The translations under genes were made by a program, and so were the position numbers. The notes beneath the pieces are model-generated. The model worked only from the letters and a program-made list of their open reading frames with translations. It was not told where the DNA came from and made no database searches. A stretch of DNA of 5,439 nucleotides from Candidatus Zambryskibacteria bacterium RIFOXYD2_FULL_43_10 (GTDB lineage Bacteria > Patescibacteriota > Minisyncoccia > Phycocordibacterales > Zambryskibacteraceae). How positions within the stretch are numbered: position 1 is the first letter of the stretch; every line of letters starts with the position of its first letter. The stretch spans positions 1-5,439 of the forward strand of contig MHWZ01000025.1 in the NCBI GenBank assembly GCA_001825475.1, read 5' to 3'. Positions 1 to 4,781 of the stretch are shown here, piece by piece.

Positions 1-366
1 AGTATTATAATATTTGGAATAAGCAGTAAGTACTCTCTGCATATAAGTGGCTATACCGCCTTCTTCCAATTCTTTAATAAGCAGATGGAAGTGGTTTGGC
101 ATTATGCAGAAACAAACTAATTCTACGGTCCGTTTCTTTATTATTGCTTTTTCATCTACGTTGGTCAAAGCTCGGCTTTGACCAAAATACTCCACGAACT
201 CTTTTACTGCTCGACCAATGTGCAAAATCTTTACTGGAGCTTGAAAATAAAGAATCAGAAATATAAATCTGGCATAATCGCCAAAATCATGAAATATCAC
301 CTGTTTTGAGACCGCCCGATTAAAAATATGGTAGTACTCGCCCGGAGCGATCCTTAAAATTCTCAT
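1..366 (-). CDS. REP-associated tyrosine (Y1/HUH) transposase, 5' part, runs off left edge
   Basis: This is the N-terminal 122 codons of a TnpA-REP/IS200-like transposase, a single-strand DNA endonuclease that uses one tyrosine and a metal-binding HUH pair to cut at hairpins. Visible signatures are the N-terminal segment ending YYHIFNRAVSK (residues 11-21), common in this family, and CIMPNHFHLLIKE (residues 87-99), which holds the HUH pair His92 and His94. The segment AYSKYYN near the window edge (residues 115-121) corresponds to the helix expected to carry the catalytic tyrosine; which tyrosine it is cannot be settled here. The start is the ATG at 366-364; no Shine-Dalgarno is visible and a palindrome lies 13 bases upstream. 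Residues 62-68 (GQSRALT) are encoded exactly by a 21-base palindrome that also occurs outside the gene. The frame is open throughout, so the gene may be intact, but its C-terminus is outside the window. Confidence 0.9.
   Translation of the reverse strand, partial: MRILRIAPGEYYHIFNRAVSKQVIFHDFGDYARFIFLILYFQAPVKILHIGRAVKEFVEYFGQSRALTNVDEKAIIKKRTVELVCFCIMPNHFHLLIKELEEGGIATYMQRVLTAYSKYYNT
163..183 (-). repeat. REP-like palindrome, copy 1, inside the transposase gene
   Basis: Perfect inverted repeat with 9-base arms GGTCAAAGC and GCTTTGACC around a CGA loop when read on the minus strand. It is identical to the copy at 380-400, which lies in the opposite orientation as judged by the loop. It occupies exactly seven codons of the transposase (residues 62-68) without breaking the frame. 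The site lies between the N-terminal motif and the HUH motif, a stretch I recall as variable in this family. Confidence 0.85.
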
Positions 367-379
367 GCTTTTATTATGT

Positions 380-400
380 GGTCAAAGCCGAGCTTTGACC
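380..400 (+). repeat. REP-like palindrome, copy 2, upstream of transposase start
   Basis: Perfect inverted repeat with arms GGTCAAAGC (380-388) and GCTTTGACC (392-400) around CGA. It begins 13 bases upstream of the transposase ATG. On the transposase mRNA it could form a stable hairpin in the leader, or in DNA be a cleavage target of the transposase. Both roles are inference; the palindrome itself is directly visible. Confidence 0.85.
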
Positions 401-409
401 AGTGAATAA

Positions 410-438
410 CCCTCTTCGACCCAAGGAGCAGAAGAGGG
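410..438. repeat. Imperfectly related hairpin between two REP-like palindromes
   Basis: Arms CCCTCTTC (410-417) and GAAGAGGG (431-438) form an 8-bp stem with a 13-base loop. A smaller stem follows at 442-456 (TCTCG / CGAGA, loop TTTGT). Together with copies 2 and 3 this gives four successive hairpins in about 120 bases, resembling the mosaic organisation of bacterial interspersed REP clusters. No T-run follows the stem on either strand, so it does not look like an intrinsic terminator. The 367-503 stretch contains no convincing gene. Confidence 0.5.
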
Positions 439-473
439 CTCTCTCGTTTGTCGAGAAAAAATAACTCTCGCTC

Positions 474-500
474 GCTGTCCAAAGCCGAGCTTTGGACAGC
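474..500 (+). repeat. REP-like palindrome, copy 3, with extended variant stem
   Basis: Perfect 12-bp stem, GCTGTCCAAAGC (474-485) and GCTTTGGACAGC (489-500), around the same CGA loop as copy 2 and in the same orientation. Relative to copies 1 and 2, two positions differ in one arm and are matched by complementary changes in the other arm. It starts three bases beyond the stop of the minus-strand 61-residue gene and could protect or end that transcript, but the nearest T-rich run on the minus strand is about ten bases past the stem, so a standard intrinsic terminator is not supported. Confidence 0.85.
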
Positions 501-503
501 TTA

Positions 504-689
504 TTACAGCAAGTTTGAGTTCGCTAAGGTGAGAAAGATATCTTTTATACTTTTATCCATACCCTTCATCTGCTTCACTTGTATTCTTAAGTCATGGTGT
601 TGAGGATTTATACCAAACATCTTGTCCATTCGTAAGAAGTTTTCCACATCTTTTTCTAAACTATATTTAAAAGTTATTTTTCGATCCAT
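504..689 (-). CDS. Small protein of unknown function, 61 residues, downstream of pth
   Basis: I do not recognise this protein. It is 61 residues, soluble in appearance, rich in charged residues and methionine, with no signal peptide or membrane segment. Residues 8-30 and 36-58 look amphipathic and may be helical. It begins at the ATG at 689-687, only three bases after the pth stop, so it is probably co-transcribed with and translated after pth. It ends with tandem stops (TAA TAA on the minus strand) next to palindrome copy 3, so it could be a complete small protein or the remnant of a longer one cut by arrival of the repeat. Support is its tight operon-like spacing; the short length keeps confidence moderate. 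Confidence 0.55.
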   Translation of the reverse strand: MDRKITFKYSLEKDVENFLRMDKMFGINPQHHDLRIQVKQMKGMDKSIKDIFLTLANSNLL

Positions 690-692
690 AAT

Positions 693-1181
693 TTAATTAT
701 TAAACTTCGTCATTGCGGCAGCGAGGCCTTGTTCCACGATTGTCTCGACCGCGCCCAGTGCTTTTTTGAAAACTTTTTTTAAAATTTCCATTTCTGATTT
801 TTTAAATCGACCAAGAATATGCTTCTCCACATCCGCCTTTCTTCCTATACCAACACGGATACGAATAAATTCCTTGGTCTTAAGCGCCCTGATGATAGAT
901 TCCACACCCTTGTGCCCGCCCGAGCCCCTGTTATAAGAGATTTTCATGGTTCCGAGCGGCAAATCAAGGTCATCATAAATTACAATCAAACTCTTGGCAG
1001 CCTTTTTTGACCTAATTACCTTGGCGACGGCAATGCCAGACTTATTCATGAAAGTATCGGGCATCACCACTCTGATGCCCTCAATTTTTGAAGCGACAAA
1101 TTCTGCGGCCATCCGTCCCGTGTTGTGTCGAGTGCGCGCATATTCTTCTCCGGGATTGCCCAAACCCACGATGATATACAT
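693..1181 (-). CDS. pth: Peptidyl-tRNA hydrolase, compact form
   Basis: Pth cleaves the ester bond of peptidyl-tRNAs released prematurely from ribosomes, recycling tRNA in the cytoplasm. The family signatures are clear: GLGNPGEEYARTRHNTG (residues 6-22) with Asn9 and catalytic His19, PDTFMNKSG (41-49) with Asn46, YDDLDLP (69-75) with Asp70 matching E. coli Asp93, and GSGGHKG (86-92) with His90 matching E. coli His113. Two features are unusual. The spacing from the catalytic His to the MN asparagine is 27 residues against 48 in E. coli, so about 21 residues of the segment between these motifs are absent. The residue after His90 is Lys91, where E. coli has Asn114. Total length is 162 residues against 194 in E. 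coli. The frame is uninterrupted on both sides, so this looks like a natural compact variant. The start ATG at 1181-1179 fits the family N-terminus; only a weak ribosome site precedes it. Confidence 0.95.
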   Translation of the reverse strand: MYIIVGLGNPGEEYARTRHNTGRMAAEFVASKIEGIRVVMPDTFMNKSGIAVAKVIRSKKAAKSLIVIYDDLDLPLGTMKISYNRGSGGHKGVESIIRALKTKEFIRIRVGIGRKADVEKHILGRFKKSEMEILKKVFKKALGAVETIVEQGLAAAMTKFNN

Positions 1182-1228
1182 CTTGCTATTGTGTCAAATC
1201 AAATTAGATAATACAATCTTAGCAAATT
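1182..1228. promoter_or_regulatory. Divergent promoter region between pth and lepB
   Basis: This 47-base AT-rich gap must carry the start signals for both flanking genes. For lepB, TACAAT at 1212-1217 is a five-of-six match to a -10 box, with TTGTGT at 1189-1194 as a weak -35 at 17-base spacing. Initiation from it would fall a few bases before the lepB ATG, giving a nearly leaderless message, in keeping with the absence of a Shine-Dalgarno there. On the minus strand TATTAT (1213-1208) is a possible -10 for pth with TTGCAG (1238-1233) as a poorly spaced -35. The assignments rest on consensus matching only. Confidence 0.4.
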
Positions 1229-1762
1229 ATGACTGCAAAGTTTTGGAAAGAATTAGTGAAGCTGGTTTTTTTCTCCCTTTTGATAGTAGTGCCGTTCCGT
1301 CTCTACATAGCCCAACCCTTCATCGTGGAAGGCGCGTCAATGGATCCGACATTTGAAACTGGAGACTATCTCATTGTTGACGAACTCACTTACCACTTCA
1401 AAACACCGGAGCGCGGTTCTGTTTTAATTTTCAAATACCCCAAAGATCCAAAAAAGTCTTTTATTAAACGTATTATCGGTTTACCTGGCGAGAAAGTTTC
1501 AATCCTGAACGGACAAATTACTATCATAAACACGGAATATTCGGAGGGCTTCACACTTAATGAACCGTACGTTAAGTTGAATAAGAAGGATAGCGCGGAT
1601 TATATTGTCGGCGCAAGAGAATATTTCGTCTTAGGAGATAATCGTCTGGCCAGCGCCGACTCGCGCATCTGGGGCCCGGTACCGGAAGCAAACATTATCG
1701 GCCGGCCGATTATCAGTTTTTTTCCTCCGGCATTCTTCCCGGGCGATAATTCTAATGAATAA
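1229..1762 (+). CDS. lepB: Signal peptidase I
   Basis: Type I signal peptidase, the membrane-anchored serine/lysine protease that removes signal peptides from exported proteins on the outer face of the cytoplasmic membrane. One N-terminal membrane segment is visible at about residues 9-27. It is followed by the nucleophile box FIVEGASMDPTF (31-42) with catalytic Ser37, the general-base box FIKRIIGLPGE (78-88) with Lys80, and GDNRLASADSRIWGPVP (136-152), which matches the conserved GDN..SADSR..G box. A length of 177 residues is typical of the short, single-anchor form. The ATG at 1229 is chosen because it begins directly before the anchor; no clear ribosome site precedes it. The last eight bases overlap the start of the following HisRS-like gene, which suggests translational coupling. 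The likely substrates in such a cell include secreted and surface proteins, which is inference. Confidence 0.95.
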   Translation: MTAKFWKELVKLVFFSLLIVVPFRLYIAQPFIVEGASMDPTFETGDYLIVDELTYHFKTPERGSVLIFKYPKDPKKSFIKRIIGLPGEKVSILNGQITIINTEYSEGFTLNEPYVKLNKKDSADYIVGAREYFVLGDNRLASADSRIWGPVPEANIIGRPIISFFPPAFFPGDNSNE

Positions 1763-2888
1763 ACAGTTAGACAAATTTGACAGGGCTCTTGTCGTCGCCA
1801 CTTATTTTGGTTTTCTTCCCATCACGGCGCCCAAAGTTACCAAACGCGATATTGAACTAACGAAAGATTGCGGAAACCATCCGCATTACGACGCGGCAGA
1901 CAAGGCCTCCGTTGTGCGAACATATTTGGAAGAGAATTTCGCGTCCAGGCCGCATCCTTTTGCCCTAGCTTATGAAAAACATGCATCGAGAAAAAAATTT
2001 GGCAATTATGCTTTGCATTTCATTGGCTCGTCTTCCGGCATAGCAGAAGCCACCCTTATCCGGACAACACTCTCCATCCTTTCGGAAGAAGGGTTTAAAA
2101 ATTTAAGCGTGGATATAAATTGTATCGGTGATCGAGAATCCATAAACACGTATGAACGAGAGCTTACAAGCTACATACGCAAGTTTGGCGCAAATATGTC
2201 GGAAGAGTGGAAACAACGGACGAAAGAAGACGTTTTCAACCTCTTCAAACTTGAGACGCCGGAAGCTCTTCGTCTCGCCGAAACAGCTCCTTCTTCGATA
2301 AACTCTCTCTCTTTGCCAAGTCGGATTTATTTCAAAGAAGTGTTGGAGTACATTGAGGCTTTAGGCATAGGTTTCCGTCTCACGCCCATGCTCGTGGGAG
2401 AAAAAAATCACGCTTCTCATACCATTTTTGCCGTCAGAAACAGCGAAAATGAACGCATGAATACTCTGGCCATCGGTTATCGTTACTCACGTCTGTCACG
2501 TTTCTTCGGATTGAGAAAAGAAATCCCTATGGCGGGGGTGAGTATTTTTTCTACCCCATTAGGCGCTACTATCAAAAAACGTGTGTACAAGATATTACCG
2601 AAACCGAAATTTTATTTGGTTCAAATGGGTCGAGAAGCTAAAATTAAGACCCTGACCCTCATAGAATTGTTACGCAACCACCGGATACCATTGCATCACT
2701 TCATCGGCAAAGACAAAATTACTGTACAACTTTCAAACGCCGAAAATTTGCGCGTACCCTATCTTATAATCATTGGCCAAAAGGAAGCGCTCGACGATAC
2801 CGCGACCATCCGAAATACAATCACGCGAGCGCAAGATACGATCAAAATAGTAGATCTGCCGCACTATCTCAAAAACATTACGCTCTAG
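1755..2888 (+). CDS. Histidyl-tRNA synthetase paralogue with degenerate catalytic motifs
   Basis: The 377-residue protein has the layout of class II HisRS: a catalytic-like domain (about 1-275) and a C-terminal HGTP anticodon-binding domain (about 284-375, including GREAKIKTLTLIELLRNHRI and the YLIIIGQKEAL segment). Motif 1 is recognisable as YFGFLPITAPKVT (17-29) and a HisRS-like region as INCIGDRES (121-129). The expected catalytic signatures are eroded. Around residues 73-91 I see no motif 2 arginine/glutamate pattern. The RGLDYY histidine box is replaced near 213-225 by a sequence with only TIF matching. GGRYDGL appears as GYRYSRL (241-247). The motif 3 arginine is not apparent after IPMAGVSI (257-264). 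It is therefore probably not an active HisRS. HisZ also lacks HisRS activity, but HisZ normally lacks the C-terminal domain retained here. The ATG sits inside the lepB end (ATGAATAA). Function unknown; a role in tRNA binding or regulation is inference. Confidence 0.8.
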   Translation: MNKQLDKFDRALVVATYFGFLPITAPKVTKRDIELTKDCGNHPHYDAADKASVVRTYLEENFASRPHPFALAYEKHASRKKFGNYALHFIGSSSGIAEATLIRTTLSILSEEGFKNLSVDINCIGDRESINTYERELTSYIRKFGANMSEEWKQRTKEDVFNLFKLETPEALRLAETAPSSINSLSLPSRIYFKEVLEYIEALGIGFRLTPMLVGEKNHASHTIFAVRNSENERMNTLAIGYRYSRLSRFFGLRKEIPMAGVSIFSTPLGATIKKRVYKILPKPKFYLVQMGREAKIKTLTLIELLRNHRIPLHHFIGKDKITVQLSNAENLRVPYLIIIGQKEALDDTATIRNTITRAQDTIKIVDLPHYLKNITL

Positions 2889-3432
2889 CCCTCGATTTGA
2901 GATACTTAAGCATGGTTCCGGCGTCGCTTATCTTAAATGGATCGGTGGGACAATTATTTCTAAGTTCCGGTTTAAAAAATCCCGGCTCGATAAACATTTT
3001 TTTAATTTCACCGTCTTCAACGTACATACTGTAGCGCCAGGAACGTTTGCCGAAACCGAGATTATCTTTCTTGACGAGCATTCCCATTTTCTCGGTAAAC
3101 AAACCCGAGCCATCGGGCAAGAGCTTCACATTTTTGATTCCCTGCGCCTTGCTCCACTGAAACATAACGAACGCATCATTGACAGACAAACAAATAATTT
3201 CGTCAATACCGAGTTTTTTGAATTTACCATATGCTTTCTCATATCCTGGAAGATGAGTTGATGAGCAGGTGGGTGTAAACGCGCCGGGAAGCGCAAATAA
3301 AACAATTTTCTTACCGTCAAAGATTTCGTCACTTGTGACATCCCGCCAACGATATGGATTCGGACCCTTGACTTTGGCATCTCTGACGCGAGTCTTAAAA
3401 ACAATTTGGGGTACACTCTTAGGAATTTTCAT
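2878..3432 (-). CDS. Peroxiredoxin, Prx5-type (AhpC/TSA superfamily)
   Basis: A thiol peroxidase that reduces hydrogen peroxide and organic hydroperoxides in the cytoplasm. The peroxidatic site is PGAFTPTCSSTHLPGY (49-64) with the P-x3-T-x2-C pattern Pro49, Thr53, Cys56. Other Prx5 markers are IICLSVNDAFVM (79-90), including Cys81 at the place of Cys72 in human PRDX5, RSWRYSMYVEDG (130-141) with the likely active-site Arg133, IEPGFF (148-153), and SDAGTMLKYL (169-178). Cys161 in NNCPTDPF could be a resolving or glutathionylated cysteine, but this is not established. There is no signal peptide. No glutaredoxin or thioredoxin is fused or adjacent, so the electron donor is unknown. The start ATG at 3432-3430 lies within the end of the upstream 119-residue gene (14-base overlap), and its 3' end overlaps the convergent HisRS-like gene by 11 bases. 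Confidence 0.93.
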   Translation of the reverse strand: MKIPKSVPQIVFKTRVRDAKVKGPNPYRWRDVTSDEIFDGKKIVLFALPGAFTPTCSSTHLPGYEKAYGKFKKLGIDEIICLSVNDAFVMFQWSKAQGIKNVKLLPDGSGLFTEKMGMLVKKDNLGFGKRSWRYSMYVEDGEIKKMFIEPGFFKPELRNNCPTDPFKISDAGTMLKYLKSRARA

Positions 3433-3778
3433 CTCGCTTTTTTGGTTTTTTTATTGGTAACTCTTGGTCTTCAAGTTTATTTTCTATCTCTGGTGGAACT
3501 GAATGAACAACCATAGCGGCTTCTCTATACGCTATTGGATCTTTCTTTTTCAAGGCTATCATTTTCTCTTGATCACCTTCAAGCGACGCTATCCGTGATT
3601 CCAAGTAATTGCCAATATCTACCTCTAAACCCGCTTCAGTTATTCCTTGATTCTCTACAACTTTTTTAGCAACCGTATCCCTGCTAAGTAGTGGATGACT
3701 TTCAATTAACTGCATGGCAACTTTAAAATCTTCTGGTTGATTTGAATTCGGCTTAAGTTTCAGATCTTCTATTGACAT
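3419..3778 (-). CDS. Hypothetical protein, 119 residues, coupled to peroxiredoxin
   Basis: I do not recognise the family. The protein is acidic to neutral overall, with a strongly basic tail (PIKKPKKRDENS, 108-119). It has no membrane segment or signal peptide and no cysteine. Residues 16-29, 33-66 and 67-84 look helical, with alternating charged and hydrophobic residues. The gene overlaps the start of the Prx5 gene by 14 bases on the same strand, so the two are very likely one transcription unit and translationally coupled; a link to redox defence is only a contextual inference. The ATG at 3778-3776 has no Shine-Dalgarno and lies directly after an AT-rich intergenic region. It encodes the only long frame in this stretch and its operon position supports it as real. 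Confidence 0.75.
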   Translation of the reverse strand: MSIEDLKLKPNSNQPEDFKVAMQLIESHPLLSRDTVAKKVVENQGITEAGLEVDIGNYLESRIASLEGDQEKMIALKKKDPIAYREAAMVVHSVPPEIENKLEDQELPIKKPKKRDENS

Positions 3779-3849
3779 ATGTTATATTTCTGTTATTCTA
3801 ATAATAGAAAGTACTAGTTTATTGTAGCACAAACAAAGAAAAGAGGTGT
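3772..3849 (+). promoter_or_regulatory. Candidate promoter and ribosome site for the ClpP-like gene
   Basis: TTGACA at 3772-3777 is an exact -35 consensus, followed at 16 bases by TATTCT (3794-3799), a four-of-six -10 match. The -35 falls inside the first codons of the divergent 119-residue gene, so chance is possible. A small inverted repeat TTCTA-N4-TAGAA (3796-3809) overlaps the -10 and is a possible operator. AGAGGTG at 3842-3848 region is a good Shine-Dalgarno about seven bases before the ATG at 3854; it is the clearest ribosome site in the window and fixes that start. The minus-strand gene presumably starts from the same AT-rich gap. Confidence 0.4.
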
Positions 3850-3853
3850 AAAG

Positions 3854-4369
3854 ATGTCACTACCAATAGTTTTACTGTCGGGTGAACTAAGCTCGGCGAT
3901 TTACCAAGATGTCGGCAGAGATATATTACGAATTAACAATGAGATGTTTTTATCGCGATATAACCTCGTCATGAAAAGTCACGGTGGGGATATAGTTTCG
4001 GCACTTAACTTTGTCGATTGGGTACAAAGTCTAGGTGTAAAATTTTCTGTAAAAATTTACGAAGCGCAATCAGCAGCGGCTTTCGTGGCATTCTCGCTCG
4101 CTGATGAAATCGAACTTCATTCATTTGCAGAGATTGGCTTTCACTTAGGTGAAATACCTGTAAGCATAAATGACATCATGCCAAACGGACAACTCCCTCA
4201 AACAATGAGAGAAAATTTATCAAGATATACCAACGCAATGAGTAACTTGATGAAAAAGCTCGGAATTGACATGGACAAGTTTTTAATGGCAGAGCTTTGT
4301 GGCTCCGGCTGGCTTCGCCTCTCTGCCAAGGAGTGCCTCAAGCGAGGTATGGTCCAAAGACTGTTCTAG
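3854..4369 (+). CDS. ClpP/crotonase-fold protein, probably a catalytically inactive ClpP-like protease
   Basis: The 171-residue protein follows the ClpP core from its first strand: PIVLLSGELSS (4-14), the glycine loop LVMKSHGGDIVSAL (38-51) corresponding to the SPGG substrate and oxyanion loop, a strand and helix SVKIYEAQSAAAFVAFSLAD (65-84) corresponding to the nucleophile elbow, and EIGFHLGE (93-100), where His97 matches the catalytic histidine of ClpP. The C-terminal LSAKECLKRGMVQRL (156-170) matches the SAxEAxxYGLVD helix. By my hand alignment the serine position is Ala75 (Ser73 lies two residues earlier) and the aspartate position is Trp153, so the Ser-His-Asp triad is not complete. Family members normally degrade proteins in ClpX/ClpA complexes; this one may act as a non-catalytic subunit or on another substrate. 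No Clp ATPase is nearby. The start is fixed by a strong ribosome site, and the gene stands alone with its own terminator. Confidence 0.75.
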   Translation: MSLPIVLLSGELSSAIYQDVGRDILRINNEMFLSRYNLVMKSHGGDIVSALNFVDWVQSLGVKFSVKIYEAQSAAAFVAFSLADEIELHSFAEIGFHLGEIPVSINDIMPNGQLPQTMRENLSRYTNAMSNLMKKLGIDMDKFLMAELCGSGWLRLSAKECLKRGMVQRLF

Positions 4370-4388
4370 TCTCAACTTCCGCTCCCGT

Positions 4389-4422
4389 GAGACGCTCGGC
4401 TTACCCGAGCGTCTCCTTTTTT
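4389..4422 (+). terminator. Intrinsic terminator after the ClpP-like gene
   Basis: An 11-bp perfect stem, GAGACGCTCGG (4389-4399) and CCGAGCGTCTC (4405-4415), with the five-base loop CTTAC, is followed by C and then six T (4417-4422). It lies 19 bases after the stop of the ClpP-like gene and separates it from the rpsU block. It is the only textbook Rho-independent terminator I see in the window. Confidence 0.93.
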
Positions 4423-4432
4423 ATCTACCGCC

Positions 4433-4468
4433 ACGGAGGCAACGCTTCCGTATGTTCGCCTCCGTATG
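4433..4468 (+). promoter_or_regulatory. Possible structured leader of the rpsU-ybeY-ftsA block
   Basis: ACGGAGGC (4433-4440) can pair perfectly with GCCTCCGT (4458-4465), and its first part ACGGA can alternatively pair with TCCGT at 4447-4451. The element TCCGTATG occurs twice (4447-4454 and 4461-4468), so two mutually exclusive hairpins are possible. Ribosomal protein genes often have autoregulatory leaders, so a role in control of bS21 is a reasonable guess, but the transcription start is unknown and no T-run follows. The rest of 4424-4529 shows no clear promoter. Confidence 0.3.
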
Positions 4469-4529
4469 CTAACTGCGATGTTTGCTCCCATTACAACACC
4501 GTGTTAAAGTAGCAACCGCAATGCAGACC

Positions 4530-4778
4530 ATGGTCAACATAGAGGTGGTAAAGGGGGCAAACGAGAATAATTTGAGCGCGCTTCGCCGCTTTACCAAACG
4601 TGTCCAATCGTCCGGAGTTCTGCCGCAGGTTCGTTCGAAACGCTATGCTCAACATCTTCCTTCCCGCAATGTTAGACGCGTCAAATATCTCAACTACATC
4701 AAGAAGAAAGAAGCTGTTGCCGAGCTGATTAAGTTGGGTAAATTAAGTGAGATAAGCAAATTTACTCGCCGACGCTAA
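4530..4778 (+). CDS. rpsU: Small ribosomal subunit protein bS21
   Basis: bS21 sits at the 30S platform near the 3' end of 16S rRNA and helps initiation on mRNA. The signature is the N-terminal strand and helix VNIEVVKGANENNLSALRRF (2-21), then KRVQSSGVLPQVRSKRYAQHLPS (about 23-45), followed by a basic, helical tail ending FTRRR. With the ATG at 4530 the product is 82 residues, near family length plus a C-terminal extension. I prefer this start because homology begins at MVNIEV. The ATG at 4521 (three residues longer) is possible. A TTG at 4482 would add 16 residues that do not resemble bS21. No Shine-Dalgarno precedes any of them. The gene is followed after three bases by ybeY, consistent with a ribosome assembly operon. 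Confidence 0.88.
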   Translation: MVNIEVVKGANENNLSALRRFTKRVQSSGVLPQVRSKRYAQHLPSRNVRRVKYLNYIKKKEAVAELIKLGKLSEISKFTRRR

Positions 4779-4781
4779 GAA

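Noticed and set aside
410..456. Hairpins considered as intrinsic terminators for the transposase or pth transcripts
   Set aside because: No T-run follows either stem in the required direction; the A-run after 456 lies on the wrong side for the minus strand.
1..503. CRISPR array suggested by repeated palindromes
   Set aside because: There are only three copies, unevenly spaced, in different orientations and with one inside a coding frame, so they do not form repeat-spacer units.
994..1356. Plus-strand frame of 120 codons across pth and lepB
   Set aside because: It lies antisense to pth and out of frame with lepB, has no recognisable motifs, and both overlapped genes are clear family members.
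1755..2888. Simple assignment as active histidyl-tRNA synthetase (hisS) or HisZ
   Set aside because: Catalytic boxes are missing for hisS, and the retained anticodon-binding domain does not fit HisZ.
2928..3416. Minus-strand frames of 61 and 96 codons within the peroxiredoxin region
   Set aside because: They are alternative frames of the well-supported Prx5 gene with no family resemblance.
4297..4512. Plus-strand frame running from the end of the ClpP-like gene across the terminator
   Set aside because: It reads through a strong intrinsic terminator and has low-complexity composition with no motif; it is a shadow frame.
4482..4529. N-terminal extension of bS21 from a TTG codon
   Set aside because: The extra residues do not resemble bS21, TTG is a weak start, and family similarity begins at the ATG at 4530.
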